Shown here: one piece after another, positions 7,780 through 15,905 of the stretch | Position numbering within the stretch: position 1 is the first letter of the stretch | How the letters are laid out: each line of letters starts with the position of its first letter | NCBI GenBank assembly: GCA_949878885.1 | Contig: CATLBN010000015.1 | Coordinates: forward strand, 1-43,773 | DNA: 43,773 bases | Direction: 5' to 3' | DNA from: an uncultured Clostridia bacterium | Lineage (GTDB): Bacteria > Bacillota > Clostridia > Christensenellales > Borkfalkiaceae | The notes under the pieces: generated by a model | Database searches by the model: none | The model's input: the letters and a program-made list of their open reading frames with translations, nothing else | What the model was told of the DNA's origin: nothing | Program-made: the position numbers and the translations under genes

Positions 7780-8840
7780 CGGCTGTTCCTCCTTTTAAAC
7801 GCCCAAGCGGAGAGCGGAAGCGCAACCGTAAACACGGCAAACGCAATCCAAAGCCAATCATAATAAAAATTGTAAATTCCGCTGTACTGACTATCCGCAA
7901 AAACGGTTATAGTCAACAGGGCTATATTTACCGCAAGCGAAATAATTTTATAATTTTGATAACCCGTGCACTTGTAAATTGCGTAAACCCCAAGCTGAAT
8001 ATTCAAAACCAGCGCAAACAGCATAACAACTTCAAGCACAAACAGCAGTACCAAATCTATTCGTCCTATTGTTTCGATTGCGGGAAAGAACAGCGAAGTT
8101 CTGGCGATTGCAAACGTGCGCGAAGGTGCAATCGGTCCGTAAATCCCCATAAAAAGCGTTAAAAACAACAAAACAAACGCCGCGCCGCCTGCATAAGATA
8201 ACGTAATTTTTGCCGCGTCGCCTTTTTTGTATTTAAAGTGCCCCATCATCATCAAAAGCCAGCAAGGCTCGGCAAAATTATATAAAGTTCCGGCCGTGCA
8301 TTTAAACAGTACGCCGGCAGGAGCTTTAAACATAGGCAAAAGATTGTCCATTTTAGCCTCGCCGAAGCCCAATGCAAACATTAAAATCATACATACCAAA
8401 AATAACGGCAGGCAAATATCCGCACATCTTCCTATATTAATAAATTTTTTGCTTGCGGCATAAACCGCAAACGCAAAAAACGGCAGAAACACTCCCAGCG
8501 ACGGCACGGTATCGTAAAAAATATTGTGTATATACATTTTCTGCTCGAATATAGGCAAAAGCGCGGTAAGCAGAAAAAACGCCGCAATAAAGCCGTAAAC
8601 TATACGCGCGCCTACGTTGCCTATTATACCTTCCAGCAAAGCGAAAAACGTTTTATCGGTTTTTGAGCACAAATACGAAAGCGACCAAATAACAATGCCG
8701 CCCACGGTAAAGTCTATAAGCGCCGGAAGCAGTAAATCTCTGTTGCAGTCGCCGCTTAATATTGTAGGATACATTAAAATTTTTGTTACCGCCGTGTAAG
8801 CCAACAAAATAAAACAAATCTGTCTTACGCTTATTTTCAT
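7776..8840 (-). CDS. gerAB: Germinant receptor permease subunit GerAB
   Basis: A 354-residue membrane protein of the endospore germination permease family (APC superfamily) with about ten transmembrane helices. It begins with the typical short MKISVRQICF stretch before helix 1. Homologues bind germinant or form the transport-like core of the receptor. It lies between gerAA (14-base gap) and gerAC (4-base ATGA overlap), the canonical gene order. The SD GGGGAC sits close to the ATG. Expression would be expected in the forespore; I could not identify a convincing sigma-G promoter upstream of the operon. Confidence 0.9.
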   Translation of the reverse strand: MKISVRQICFILLAYTAVTKILMYPTILSGDCNRDLLLPALIDFTVGGIVIWSLSYLCSKTDKTFFALLEGIIGNVGARIVYGFIAAFFLLTALLPIFEQKMYIHNIFYDTVPSLGVFLPFFAFAVYAASKKFINIGRCADICLPLFLVCMILMFALGFGEAKMDNLLPMFKAPAGVLFKCTAGTLYNFAEPCWLLMMMGHFKYKKGDAAKITLSYAGGAAFVLLFLTLFMGIYGPIAPSRTFAIARTSLFFPAIETIGRIDLVLLFVLEVVMLFALVLNIQLGVYAIYKCTGYQNYKIISLAVNIALLTITVFADSQYSGIYNFYYDWLWIAFAVFTVALPLSAWAFKRRNSR

Positions 8841-8854
8841 ATATTGTCCCCGTA

Positions 8855-10303
8855 TCAGTCCGTGCTGTCATTAATAGAATTTTTTTTGAGCCTTACTCTT
8901 TCCTCGGTATCGAATACCCTCGGACGTTTATCCAGCGTATAAAGATTGGCTTTAACCAAGCTGTCGTATAAATCGTTTTTAATTACAGGCGCAAACGGAG
9001 CCACAAGCGGCACTCCGTAAGATTGCTCCGTTACCAAATAGCAAATTATATAAGCAGTAAACAGTACTATTGCAAAAGGTCCCAAACTGCCTGCAATTAT
9101 TAAAAACATCCATCTTAAAGTAGTTGAAGTTTCCACGCTGTTCGGCACCGTATAAAGACATATTGCGGAAAAAGCTATAATTATTATTGCCGGCGTTGAA
9201 ATTACCCCCGCTTTAACGGCGGTATCGCCAAGCACCAACGCGCCCACTACCGACAGCGCAAGCCCAACGTATTTGGGCATTCGTATGGATGCTTCGTTTA
9301 ATACTTCCAAAACAAACAGAGTTAAAAACATTTCAACGCTCGGCGACAGAGCAAGTCCGGCAACCGAGCTGGAAATTTTTAAAAGCAGCTGAAACGGTAT
9401 AATCTGTATTTTAAAAAGCTGCGCGGTTATATAAAGCGCCGGCAGGAAAATACCTATTATCATAGCGGCTATTCTCAAAACGCGCAGCGTTGTGGCGCGG
9501 TAAGAATTAATATAGTAATCTTCCACCGACTGAAAATCTTCAACCAGCATATAAGGCACGGTTATGCACATAGGCGAACCGTCAACCACTATTCCCACTC
9601 TGCCTTCGCACACTTTTGCGCAAAAAATATCCGGCTTTTCCGCCGTTCCGCACCGTTTGAAAAGCGACCGAGGACGCTTTGTCATAAACTGAGCTATATA
9701 TGACGAATCGGGTATAATGTCTATTTTATTCGCCATAATTTCTTTTTCTATTTTTTCAGGCAGTCCCTTAGGGCATACTCCGTCGATAAACACCAACGCA
9801 ACCGCAGTGTCGGACTTTTCGCCTACAAAAATAGTTTTAACCTGCAGTTTTTCTGTTTTTATGCGCTTTCTTATAAGCCCCAAATTTATTTTTATATCTT
9901 CTATAAACCCTTCGCGCGGACCGTGAACGGCAACCTGTGTAGGCGGTTCGGCTACCGCTCTTGCAGGCGGACTTTTAACGCCTATTATAAAAAAATCTTT
10001 TTCTCCGTCAATAAGCACCACAGCGTTTCCGGACAGTATTTCTTTTACAGCCTGCTGTTTTTCTTTTCCGTCTTTAAATTCGGGCGAAGCAAGTAAAGTT
10101 TTAATATCTTGGTATTTTGCGTCTTTTTTAACGATGCGCAGCGGTTTTATTACAAGTTCGCCCAAAAGCTGCTTATCAATAAGTCCGTCGGCATAAACGG
10201 CGGCAAATTTTTTACCGTCGTCGGAATCGAATTCAAATACCAATATGTCTTCGCTCTTTAAAACATCTTTTAAAGATTTAATATTTTTTTCCAACGTAAT
10301 CAT
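8855..10303 (-). CDS. gerAA: Germinant receptor subunit GerAA
   Basis: A 482-residue GerA-family protein. The N-terminal soluble half (about 1-265) includes the family block VAVHGPREGFIEDIKINLGLIRKRIK near 124-149. The membrane half (about 270-440) has several helices, followed by a short hydrophilic C-terminus. GerAA oligomerises to form the ion-conducting part of germinant receptors. It is first in the operon. The ATG at 10303 lacks a good SD. Upstream (10304-10409) is AT-rich and shared with the divergent padR gene. The N-terminal domain is complete and nothing indicates truncation. Confidence 0.92.
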   Translation of the reverse strand: MITLEKNIKSLKDVLKSEDILVFEFDSDDGKKFAAVYADGLIDKQLLGELVIKPLRIVKKDAKYQDIKTLLASPEFKDGKEKQQAVKEILSGNAVVLIDGEKDFFIIGVKSPPARAVAEPPTQVAVHGPREGFIEDIKINLGLIRKRIKTEKLQVKTIFVGEKSDTAVALVFIDGVCPKGLPEKIEKEIMANKIDIIPDSSYIAQFMTKRPRSLFKRCGTAEKPDIFCAKVCEGRVGIVVDGSPMCITVPYMLVEDFQSVEDYYINSYRATTLRVLRIAAMIIGIFLPALYITAQLFKIQIIPFQLLLKISSSVAGLALSPSVEMFLTLFVLEVLNEASIRMPKYVGLALSVVGALVLGDTAVKAGVISTPAIIIIAFSAICLYTVPNSVETSTTLRWMFLIIAGSLGPFAIVLFTAYIICYLVTEQSYGVPLVAPFAPVIKNDLYDSLVKANLYTLDKRPRVFDTEERVRLKKNSINDSTD

Positions 10304-10409
10304 ACTTTTATAATTTGTAAAATATATAAAATAATTCTTTTAAAGTTTATTTAAAGCAAATTGCTTAACCTCCGCCTGAAAAAATTTTTAAAAAAATTAA
10401 AAAAAATAC

Positions 10410-10438
10410 TTGACAATCTATACTCTGCAATGTATAGT
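10410..10438 (+). promoter_or_regulatory. padR operon promoter with embedded operator
   Basis: TTGACA (10410-10415), 17 nt, TATAGT (10433-10438). A perfect inverted repeat CTATAC (10418-10423) / GTATAG (10432-10437) fills the spacer and overlaps the -10. AT-rich dyads of this kind are typical PadR operators, so negative autoregulation is likely. Confidence 0.8.
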
Positions 10439-10461
10439 ATAATACAAAACGGGGTATTTGT

Positions 10462-10773
10462 ATGGATATTCAACTTAAAAAAGGAATATTGGACGTATGC
10501 GTGCTGTATGCTTTAAGCAAAGGCGAAAGCTACGGCTACAAAATAATAAGCGATTTGGAAGGCGTTATAGAGATATCCGAAAGTACTCTTTACCCCATTT
10601 TAAAACGTTTGGAAGCGGCGGGATTTTTAAAAACCCGTACAGCCGAATACAGCGGAAGGTTAAGAAGATACTACTCCATAACCAATACGGGATTAAAAAA
10701 ATTGGTTTCCGGCAGAGGGGATTTTCAGGAAATTAACGTTATTTATAAAAAACTGTTCGGCGGAAAATTGTAA
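10462..10773 (+). CDS. PadR-family transcriptional regulator
   Basis: A 103-residue PadR-type repressor consisting of a winged helix-turn-helix domain with almost no C-terminal domain (PadR-s2 size). Key blocks are LDVCVLYALSKGESYGYKI (10-28), STLYPILKRLEAAGFL (41-56) and the wing around GRLRRYYSITNTG (65-77). It probably binds the dyad in its own promoter and controls the two downstream membrane-protein genes. The SD GGGG lies 7 nt before the ATG. PadR, a DUF1700 protein and a DUF4097-like protein form a recurrent envelope-stress-like module in Firmicutes. Confidence 0.93.
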   Translation: MDIQLKKGILDVCVLYALSKGESYGYKIISDLEGVIEISESTLYPILKRLEAAGFLKTRTAEYSGRLRRYYSITNTGLKKLVSGRGDFQEINVIYKKLFGGKL

Positions 10774-10852
10774 ATTTTAAAACAAATCATTTTTAAATCA
10801 CTTAAAATTTAAATCGCAGACTTGCGAACTCAATATTTTTAGGAGAAAGAAT

Positions 10853-11719
10853 ATGACGTATAACGAATGGCGGGACGAATTAAAGTCCAATCTGTTAAGC
10901 GTTTCCGAAAGCGAAAGACGCCGCGTAATGGATTATTATGCAGAAGCTTACGCAGACAGGCGCGACGCTGGATTTACAGAGCGCGAAATTATAGAAGATT
11001 TCGGCGCTCCTTACGATGCGGCGCAGCGAATTCTTGCCGAAAACGCGGAAAATATGGAACCTAACCGAAACGGCGAACGCACCTGGCGACAGGTGGGAGA
11101 ACGTTTTAAAAACGGGTTGGGAACACAGTTTAAAGGCATCAACTCAAAACTCAAAGAAAGCGTTGACCATTTGAGCGAAAAAATGGAATATTCTCAAAAC
11201 AGCGAAGGTTACGGCAGCTATCGCAATAACGAAGCCGCAAACCGATACGGCTATAACAGCGACAGGGAAAGTTACGGCAGTTACGGCAGAGAAAATTATG
11301 CGCGCTATGAAGAACAGCGTTACTCTCCTCCCCCCGCTCCCAAGCCTCCTCAGCCGCAGCAGGCTAAAACCAAAAAGAAAAATTCAGACTATACTTGGGT
11401 TTTCGTAATTTTATGCATAGTGTTCTGCGTTCCGCTGGCCGGAATAATTATTTCGCTTATAGCAGCTTCCGTAAGCATTTGCGTTGCCCCGTTCGCTCTT
11501 TTGGTATCGGGGGTTGCAACGATAGGTTCGGCTATAGGAACAATGGTCGGCGGCGAAATATTAAGCGGAGTTACGGAGTTGGGCATAGGCTTGATAATAT
11601 TCGGCGTAAGCATTATACTTATTCCTGTTTTTATAAAACTGGTCAAATTATTGTGGCAGCTTTTCGGAAAGCTGTTCGGTTGGATTAAATTGCTGTTCGG
11701 CGGAAAGGAGAAAGCATAA
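10853..11719 (+). CDS. DUF1700-type (HAAS domain) membrane protein
   Basis: A 288-residue protein. Residues 1-65 form the DUF1700/HAAS signalling domain, with the pattern YNEWRDELKSNL...MDYYAEAYADRRDAGFTEREIIEDFGAPYDAA. Residues 66-180 are a hydrophilic, Tyr/Asn/Gly-rich and then Pro-rich linker. From about 183 onward there are several membrane helices ending in a basic tail. Such proteins are thought to relay envelope signals and work with PadR partners. The SD AGGAGA is 5-6 nt before the ATG. Its TAA overlaps the ATG of the next gene by one base, so the two are translationally coupled. Confidence 0.82.
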   Translation: MTYNEWRDELKSNLLSVSESERRRVMDYYAEAYADRRDAGFTEREIIEDFGAPYDAAQRILAENAENMEPNRNGERTWRQVGERFKNGLGTQFKGINSKLKESVDHLSEKMEYSQNSEGYGSYRNNEAANRYGYNSDRESYGSYGRENYARYEEQRYSPPPAPKPPQPQQAKTKKKNSDYTWVFVILCIVFCVPLAGIIISLIAASVSICVAPFALLVSGVATIGSAIGTMVGGEILSGVTELGIGLIIFGVSIILIPVFIKLVKLLWQLFGKLFGWIKLLFGGKEKA

Positions 11720-12582
11720 TGAAAGGCGTGCTTAAAGGTTTGCTTATAGGCGGTATGGTTGCCGCAATCGGCGTTGCCGTGCTTATAGTAGGGCTTTATC
11801 TGAACGATTGGAAATTTACGGCGTTCGGGTCGGAGGATTATACAATGGAAACTTATACGGAAACACAAAGCAACACAAATTTGAAATTGGATTTGGACGC
11901 AGTAAAGTTCAACGTTGAATTTTATGACGGCGACAAAGTAACCGTAGACTATCCCGTTTCAAAATCGTATAACGTAAAAATTTTTGAAGAATCGAACACG
12001 CTTACCGTTAAAAGGTGGCGCAAGTGGTATCGCTTTATAAGCTGGCACGGTACCGACACTCTGCCCGAAGCAAAAATAAAACTTCCGAAAGACGGCGTTT
12101 ACAACGTTGAAATAGAAGTAAACGCAGGTACTACTACCCTTGCCGACGGAACTTACGGTAACTTATCCGTAGACTTAAACGCCGGTGCGTTTGTTGCCGG
12201 AAACATTAACTGCAACTTTTTCGAGTGCGAAGTCAACGCCGGAAAAGCCGAGCTGCAAATAATTGACTGCGCCGCGGCAAAAACAGAAGTAAACGCAGGT
12301 ACGTTAAACGTAAACGCTTTGAAGTCCGATTCGCTGAATTTGAAAATTAATGCAGGCAACGCCGATATTAAATCGGTTGATGCATTAAGAACTAAAATAG
12401 ACGTAAACGCCGGCACGGCTTATTTAAGTTTTAACGGCATAAAAAGCGACTACTCCGTTACCGTGGACAAAAGCGCGGGCAAATGTAATTTAAGCCAGCA
12501 AATTGCAACAACCGGCAATAAAACCATTACGGTTGACATTAACGCAGGCACGGTAAACGCAATATTTTCAGACGAAGTTTGA
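11719..12582 (+). CDS. DUF4097-like membrane-anchored beta-repeat protein
   Basis: A 287-residue protein with an N-terminal membrane helix (about 5-28) and an extracytoplasmic beta-rich region. From about residue 130 it repeats a core V-(N/D)-(L/A)-N-A-G at intervals of roughly 18-22 residues, six to seven times, consistent with a right-handed beta-solenoid of the DUF4097/adhesin-like type. The role is unknown, and probably linked to envelope-stress sensing with the DUF1700 protein. It is the last gene of the PadR operon and ends at a strong terminator. Confidence 0.8.
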   Translation: MKGVLKGLLIGGMVAAIGVAVLIVGLYLNDWKFTAFGSEDYTMETYTETQSNTNLKLDLDAVKFNVEFYDGDKVTVDYPVSKSYNVKIFEESNTLTVKRWRKWYRFISWHGTDTLPEAKIKLPKDGVYNVEIEVNAGTTTLADGTYGNLSVDLNAGAFVAGNINCNFFECEVNAGKAELQIIDCAAAKTEVNAGTLNVNALKSDSLNLKINAGNADIKSVDALRTKIDVNAGTAYLSFNGIKSDYSVTVDKSAGKCNLSQQIATTGNKTITVDINAGTVNAIFSDEV

Positions 12583-12602
12583 CAAATAATTAATTGAATG
12601 AT

Positions 12603-12635
12603 AAAATACAGCCGTATTAAGCGGCTGTATTTTTA
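12603..12635 (+). terminator. Terminator of the PadR operon
   Basis: Twelve-base perfect arms (12603-12614 and 12622-12633) with a 7-nt loop and a T-run. Confidence 0.9.
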
Positions 12636-12676
12636 TACGCGGAATTACCGTACGTTTACGTAAAGAGGTTAAACAA

Positions 12677-13498
12677 ATGAAATTCGATTTTAACGCAGAA
12701 TATTTTAATCCGGAACACGTTTTGGAATGCGGACAGATTTTCCGCTTTAAACCGTTTAAACAAGGGTATTTCGTATGCTCTGCCGATAAAGCCTGCTACG
12801 TGCACTCCGACGGCGTTAAAACCGTTGTTGAAAGCGAAGACAGCGATTATTTTTATAATTACTTTGACCTTGCGCGCGACTATTCCCAAATAGTAAACCG
12901 CGCAAAAGAACGCGGCGTTCCTCTGCTTACGCGCTCAAGCGAAGCGTATAAAGGACTGCGGCTTTTAAACCAAAATCACGAAGAAACGCTTTATTCGTTT
13001 ATTATATCGCAAAACAATAATATTCCGCGTATAAAGGGCATTATTTCGCGCATATGCGGGGGTCTGGGAGAAAAACGCGAGTTTTTGGGAGAGCAATACT
13101 GCACCTTCCCTTCCACGCCAGAGCTTGCCGCCGCAGGAAGCGGATTTTTCCGTTCCGCAGGCTGCGGTTACCGCGACGTTTTTCTAGCGGAAACTTCGGC
13201 AAAAATTGCCGCGGAAGGCATATCTCATCTTGAAAATTTAAACACTCCGCAGCTTAAAGCAGAACTTTTAAAATATAAAGGCATAGGCGGAAAAGTAGCC
13301 GATTGCATTGCTCTTTTCGGCTTCGGCAAACGCGACAGTTTTCCCGTAGATACGTGGTCGGAAAAAATATATAAAGAGGACTTTGACGGCACGCTTAAAG
13401 ACCGAACAAAAATAACCGAATATTTTCAATCGCTGTTCGGCGAAGATTCAGGTTATTTTCAGCAGTATTTATTTTACGGAAAACGGTCAAACTTATAA
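12677..13498 (+). CDS. 8-oxoguanine DNA glycosylase/AP lyase, OGG1 type
   Basis: A 273-residue DNA repair enzyme of the HhH-GPD superfamily that removes 8-oxoguanine. The helix-hairpin-helix and catalytic region reads KGIGGKVADC, where K206 matches the OGG1 Schiff-base Lys. It is followed by PVDTW, where D225 is the conserved Asp. The N-terminal domain, including LECGQIFRF (16-24), is the OGG1 type rather than MutM or AGOG. The SD AGAGG precedes the ATG. The next gene starts one base after its stop. Confidence 0.9.
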   Translation: MKFDFNAEYFNPEHVLECGQIFRFKPFKQGYFVCSADKACYVHSDGVKTVVESEDSDYFYNYFDLARDYSQIVNRAKERGVPLLTRSSEAYKGLRLLNQNHEETLYSFIISQNNNIPRIKGIISRICGGLGEKREFLGEQYCTFPSTPELAAAGSGFFRSAGCGYRDVFLAETSAKIAAEGISHLENLNTPQLKAELLKYKGIGGKVADCIALFGFGKRDSFPVDTWSEKIYKEDFDGTLKDRTKITEYFQSLFGEDSGYFQQYLFYGKRSNL

Positions 13499-13499
13499 T

Positions 13500-14174
13500 A
13501 TGCCCGATTATTTTTCACACGCTATTGCCGCAGAAAAAATTTATGAAAGATTAGACGCGGAATATAAACTTAAAATTAAATCAAAAACATTATATATGTT
13601 GGGCGCGCAGGGCGCCGACGTATTTTTTGCCTATAACGTTAAATTTACAAAAAATAATTTAGGACGCAGTTTGCACCGTTGGAGCGCAGAAACATTATTT
13701 AACGCTTTAATACAAGGCAACCCCTCCTACGCTGCAGGTTTTGCCACGCATTACGCAATGGACTGCACTTTACACCCTGCGGTTTACGCCTACGAAAGCG
13801 GCAAACGCAATCCCCTGGCGCACCAGCGGTTCGAAAGCGATTTGGGACTTTTTATAAGTAAATATTACCGTATAAGAAGAACCGTTCTTCCGCGCGAAAA
13901 AGTTTTAGCCTGCACCGGTCCCGTATATGACAGTATAAAACTGCTTGAAAACTCAATAACCGTTACGGGCGTTGAACGGTGCCTTAAAAGACACTTTAAA
14001 TATACCAAATACCTTTTTAACAGCAAAAAACAAACATATAAATGCGATTTTGATTTTTCGTCGCTTGCAGGCGCCGTAGAAGACGCCGTTGACGTAGGTT
14101 TAAACTGCGTAAAAAACGTGTTGTCGGGGCATATTAACGGGGCAATGTTTGAAAAAGAGTTTTTACAGCATTGA
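13500..14174 (+). CDS. Zinc-dependent phospholipase C family protein
   Basis: A 224-residue protein resembling the zinc-dependent phospholipase C/S1-P1 nuclease fold. Metal-ligand-like residues are in PDYFSHAIAAE (2-12, His 7), GAQGADVFF (35-43), LHRWSAET near 60, and GFATHYAMDCTLHPAVYAYE near 80-99, with a further H-Q-R-F-E near 109. There is no signal peptide, so it is probably cytoplasmic; family members of this size are common in Clostridia and their substrate is usually unproven. It starts one base after the glycosylase stop with no SD of its own beyond the coupled context. Confidence 0.8.
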   Translation: MPDYFSHAIAAEKIYERLDAEYKLKIKSKTLYMLGAQGADVFFAYNVKFTKNNLGRSLHRWSAETLFNALIQGNPSYAAGFATHYAMDCTLHPAVYAYESGKRNPLAHQRFESDLGLFISKYYRIRRTVLPREKVLACTGPVYDSIKLLENSITVTGVERCLKRHFKYTKYLFNSKKQTYKCDFDFSSLAGAVEDAVDVGLNCVKNVLSGHINGAMFEKEFLQH

Positions 14175-14192
14175 ATTTTTACAATAAAAAAC

Positions 14193-14224
14193 AAGCCCTG
14201 CCGCACATCTTTGCGGCAGGGCTT
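14193..14224. terminator. Terminator between convergent genes
   Basis: Twelve-base perfect GC-rich arms (14193-14204 and 14213-14224). The minus strand has a strong T-run after the stem, so it serves the leftward spoIVFB gene best; the plus-strand tail is weaker. Confidence 0.85.
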
Positions 14225-15020
14225 ATTCTATAATTTTATCGTAAATATTCTTTTCCAGCAATCTTTGATAAAGTTCGTCTTCCGAAATTTCGTCTAAAAA
14301 CACGTCCCCGTAAATTTGCAGAACAAGATATCTGGAAGCGTCAACAAATTTTAAAGCGTCGCGGTAAGTTGCATCCTCTCCCAAAATAACGTAGCGGATT
14401 TCTCTGCCGCGTTTTTTCTTTTTTGCCGCAAAATTTATTTTTACCGCAGGCGGACTTTTTATAAACGCCGAAACCGCCAAAAGCGCGGCAACCGCCAAAA
14501 CGGATAAATTTTTCAACGCAAAAAAATATGTTAACACCAACGCCGCAACCACGGTTAAATTGGCTATTCTCAATGCTGTATCAACGGCTTTGGGTTTTAA
14601 AAATTTACAAATAACGCACTTTGCTATTCTGCCGCCGTCAAGCGGATACGCAGGCAAAAGATTAATTACAAGCATTGCCGAATTGGCGTAAAAAATAATA
14701 TCGGTATAAGCGTAAGTCTGCGGAAAAAACCACCATAAACCGGCAACCGCCACGCACAGAGCAAAATTTACAATCGGTCCAGCTAACGCAAGCCGTATTT
14801 CGTCTGCGGCGGAAATCCCTTCTATATCGCATTGCGCCGCCGCGCCGTAAGGCATCAAGCTTATTTTGCTGCATTCAAACCCAAGTTTTGCCGCGCAAAA
14901 TATATGACCGCACTCGTGTAAAAGTGCGGTCAACGCGCAGATTACAAATTCGGGAAATCCTCCGAAAACCGCGCTTATTATCCCTGCCGCCAAAAATAGC
15001 GGATGAATTTTTATTTTCAC
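14223..15020 (-). CDS. spoIVFB: SpoIVFB-like site-2 (M50) protease
   Basis: A 265-residue intramembrane metalloprotease. The zinc motif is HECGH (35-39), and the second motif NLLPAYPLDGGR supplies the third ligand Asp. There are about six membrane helices, then a C-terminal soluble part resembling half a CBS domain, as in SpoIVFB, which cleaves pro-sigma-K in the mother cell. The start is taken as the GTG at 15020, which overlaps the TGA of the upstream gene as GTGA and gives the typical KIKIHPLFL N-terminus. The upstream reading to 15059 is out of family. Confidence 0.87.
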   Translation of the reverse strand: MKIKIHPLFLAAGIISAVFGGFPEFVICALTALLHECGHIFCAAKLGFECSKISLMPYGAAAQCDIEGISAADEIRLALAGPIVNFALCVAVAGLWWFFPQTYAYTDIIFYANSAMLVINLLPAYPLDGGRIAKCVICKFLKPKAVDTALRIANLTVVAALVLTYFFALKNLSVLAVAALLAVSAFIKSPPAVKINFAAKKKKRGREIRYVILGEDATYRDALKFVDASRYLVLQIYGDVFLDEISEDELYQRLLEKNIYDKIIE

Positions 15021-15766
15021 GAATTCCAAACAGGCACTTCGTCGGTAAGCGTGTAGCAATTAAGCAAAGTATCTCCGTCGTACATAGAAACTTTAACTTC
15101 GGTTTCGCCGTCGGAATAAGCAAACGGGATATTAGCCGCAACCTTGGTTCCTTTGGCGCTGTACACGTTGGAAAGTCCTGTAATTACGCTTGAAAAAGTA
15201 GACGTATGCGCTATTTGAACGGTATAAACTCCGTCGGCTTCGGTTATAGAAGACACGGTTCCTGCGCACACGGGATAAACAGCTCCCTTTGCCGTAAACG
15301 AAAGCACGCCGCTGCTTGATACGGTTATGTCCGCGTCTGTCATTTCGCTTACCACGGGCGAAAGAGTTATTTGATTATAAACGGGCTCCGGAGCGGCATC
15401 TGCCTTTGAAAACGAACCTATAAACGTATTTATAAGGCTTGTAGGCATAAATAAATTGGTTAAAAATATACCTACCGCTATTGCGCAAACGGCAATTAAT
15501 TCGCCTATTATAATTACGTTGCCTTTATCTTTAATTTTTCCGAAAGCCTTTTTTTCGGGCGCGGGAGGCTCCGATAAGTCCTCCGCATATACGTAAGCGC
15601 CTACGCGTTCGTTTACGCTGTCTACAACAAGCTCCTTCAAATCGTCCTGCGGCTGCAGCTCTTTTTCGGCTTTGCGCTTAAACAAATTAAGCCCCTTCTT
15701 TTTAACTACGTTTACCGTGCTAACGGGTATTTCCAGCATTTCGGCATAGTCAAGTTCCTGATTCAT
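15017..15766 (-). CDS. spoIVFA: SpoIVFA-like regulator of the intramembrane protease
   Basis: A 249-residue protein with a long cytoplasmic N-terminus (1-105), one membrane helix (about 109-130) and an extracytoplasmic C-terminal domain. The latter resembles a degenerate LytM/M23 fold: strands are recognisable (VYTVQIAHTSTFSSVITGLSNVY) but the HxxxD and HxH zinc ligands are missing. That architecture and its coupling to spoIVFB point to SpoIVFA, which holds SpoIVFB inactive until a forespore signal arrives. The ATG at 15766 is chosen for a strong SD (GGAGG) 6 nt upstream; the longer reading to 15877 has none. Confidence 0.75.
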   Translation of the reverse strand: MNQELDYAEMLEIPVSTVNVVKKKGLNLFKRKAEKELQPQDDLKELVVDSVNERVGAYVYAEDLSEPPAPEKKAFGKIKDKGNVIIIGELIAVCAIAVGIFLTNLFMPTSLINTFIGSFSKADAAPEPVYNQITLSPVVSEMTDADITVSSSGVLSFTAKGAVYPVCAGTVSSITEADGVYTVQIAHTSTFSSVITGLSNVYSAKGTKVAANIPFAYSDGETEVKVSMYDGDTLLNCYTLTDEVPVWNS

Positions 15767-15867
15767 ATTTTCCTCCGAATTTTTAAGTCTATCATAGCTT
15801 ATGAATACGGATATAAAAATAGAACAAAAATTTTTCTTAACGCATATAATGATTTTCCGCAATTTAA

Positions 15868-15901
15868 AACGGCGCAAACTTAAAACTGCGTTCGCGCCGT
15901 T
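15868..15901 (-). terminator. Probable terminator after rsmA
   Basis: Eight-base arms (15868-15875 and 15894-15901) enclosing a further 3-bp pairing, just past the rsmA stop, followed by a short TTAAATT on the minus strand. Weak T-run. Confidence 0.5.
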
Positions 15902-15905
15902 AAAT

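Noticed and set aside
10304-10409. Sigma-G promoter upstream of the ger operon
   Set aside because: Expected forespore control, but no convincing -35/-10 pair with proper spacing was found in this AT-rich stretch.
12130-12580. Possible DNA repeat array in the DUF4097-like gene
   Set aside because: The periodic signal is at protein level (VNAG turns of a beta-solenoid) and the DNA copies diverge; not a CRISPR or tandem repeat.
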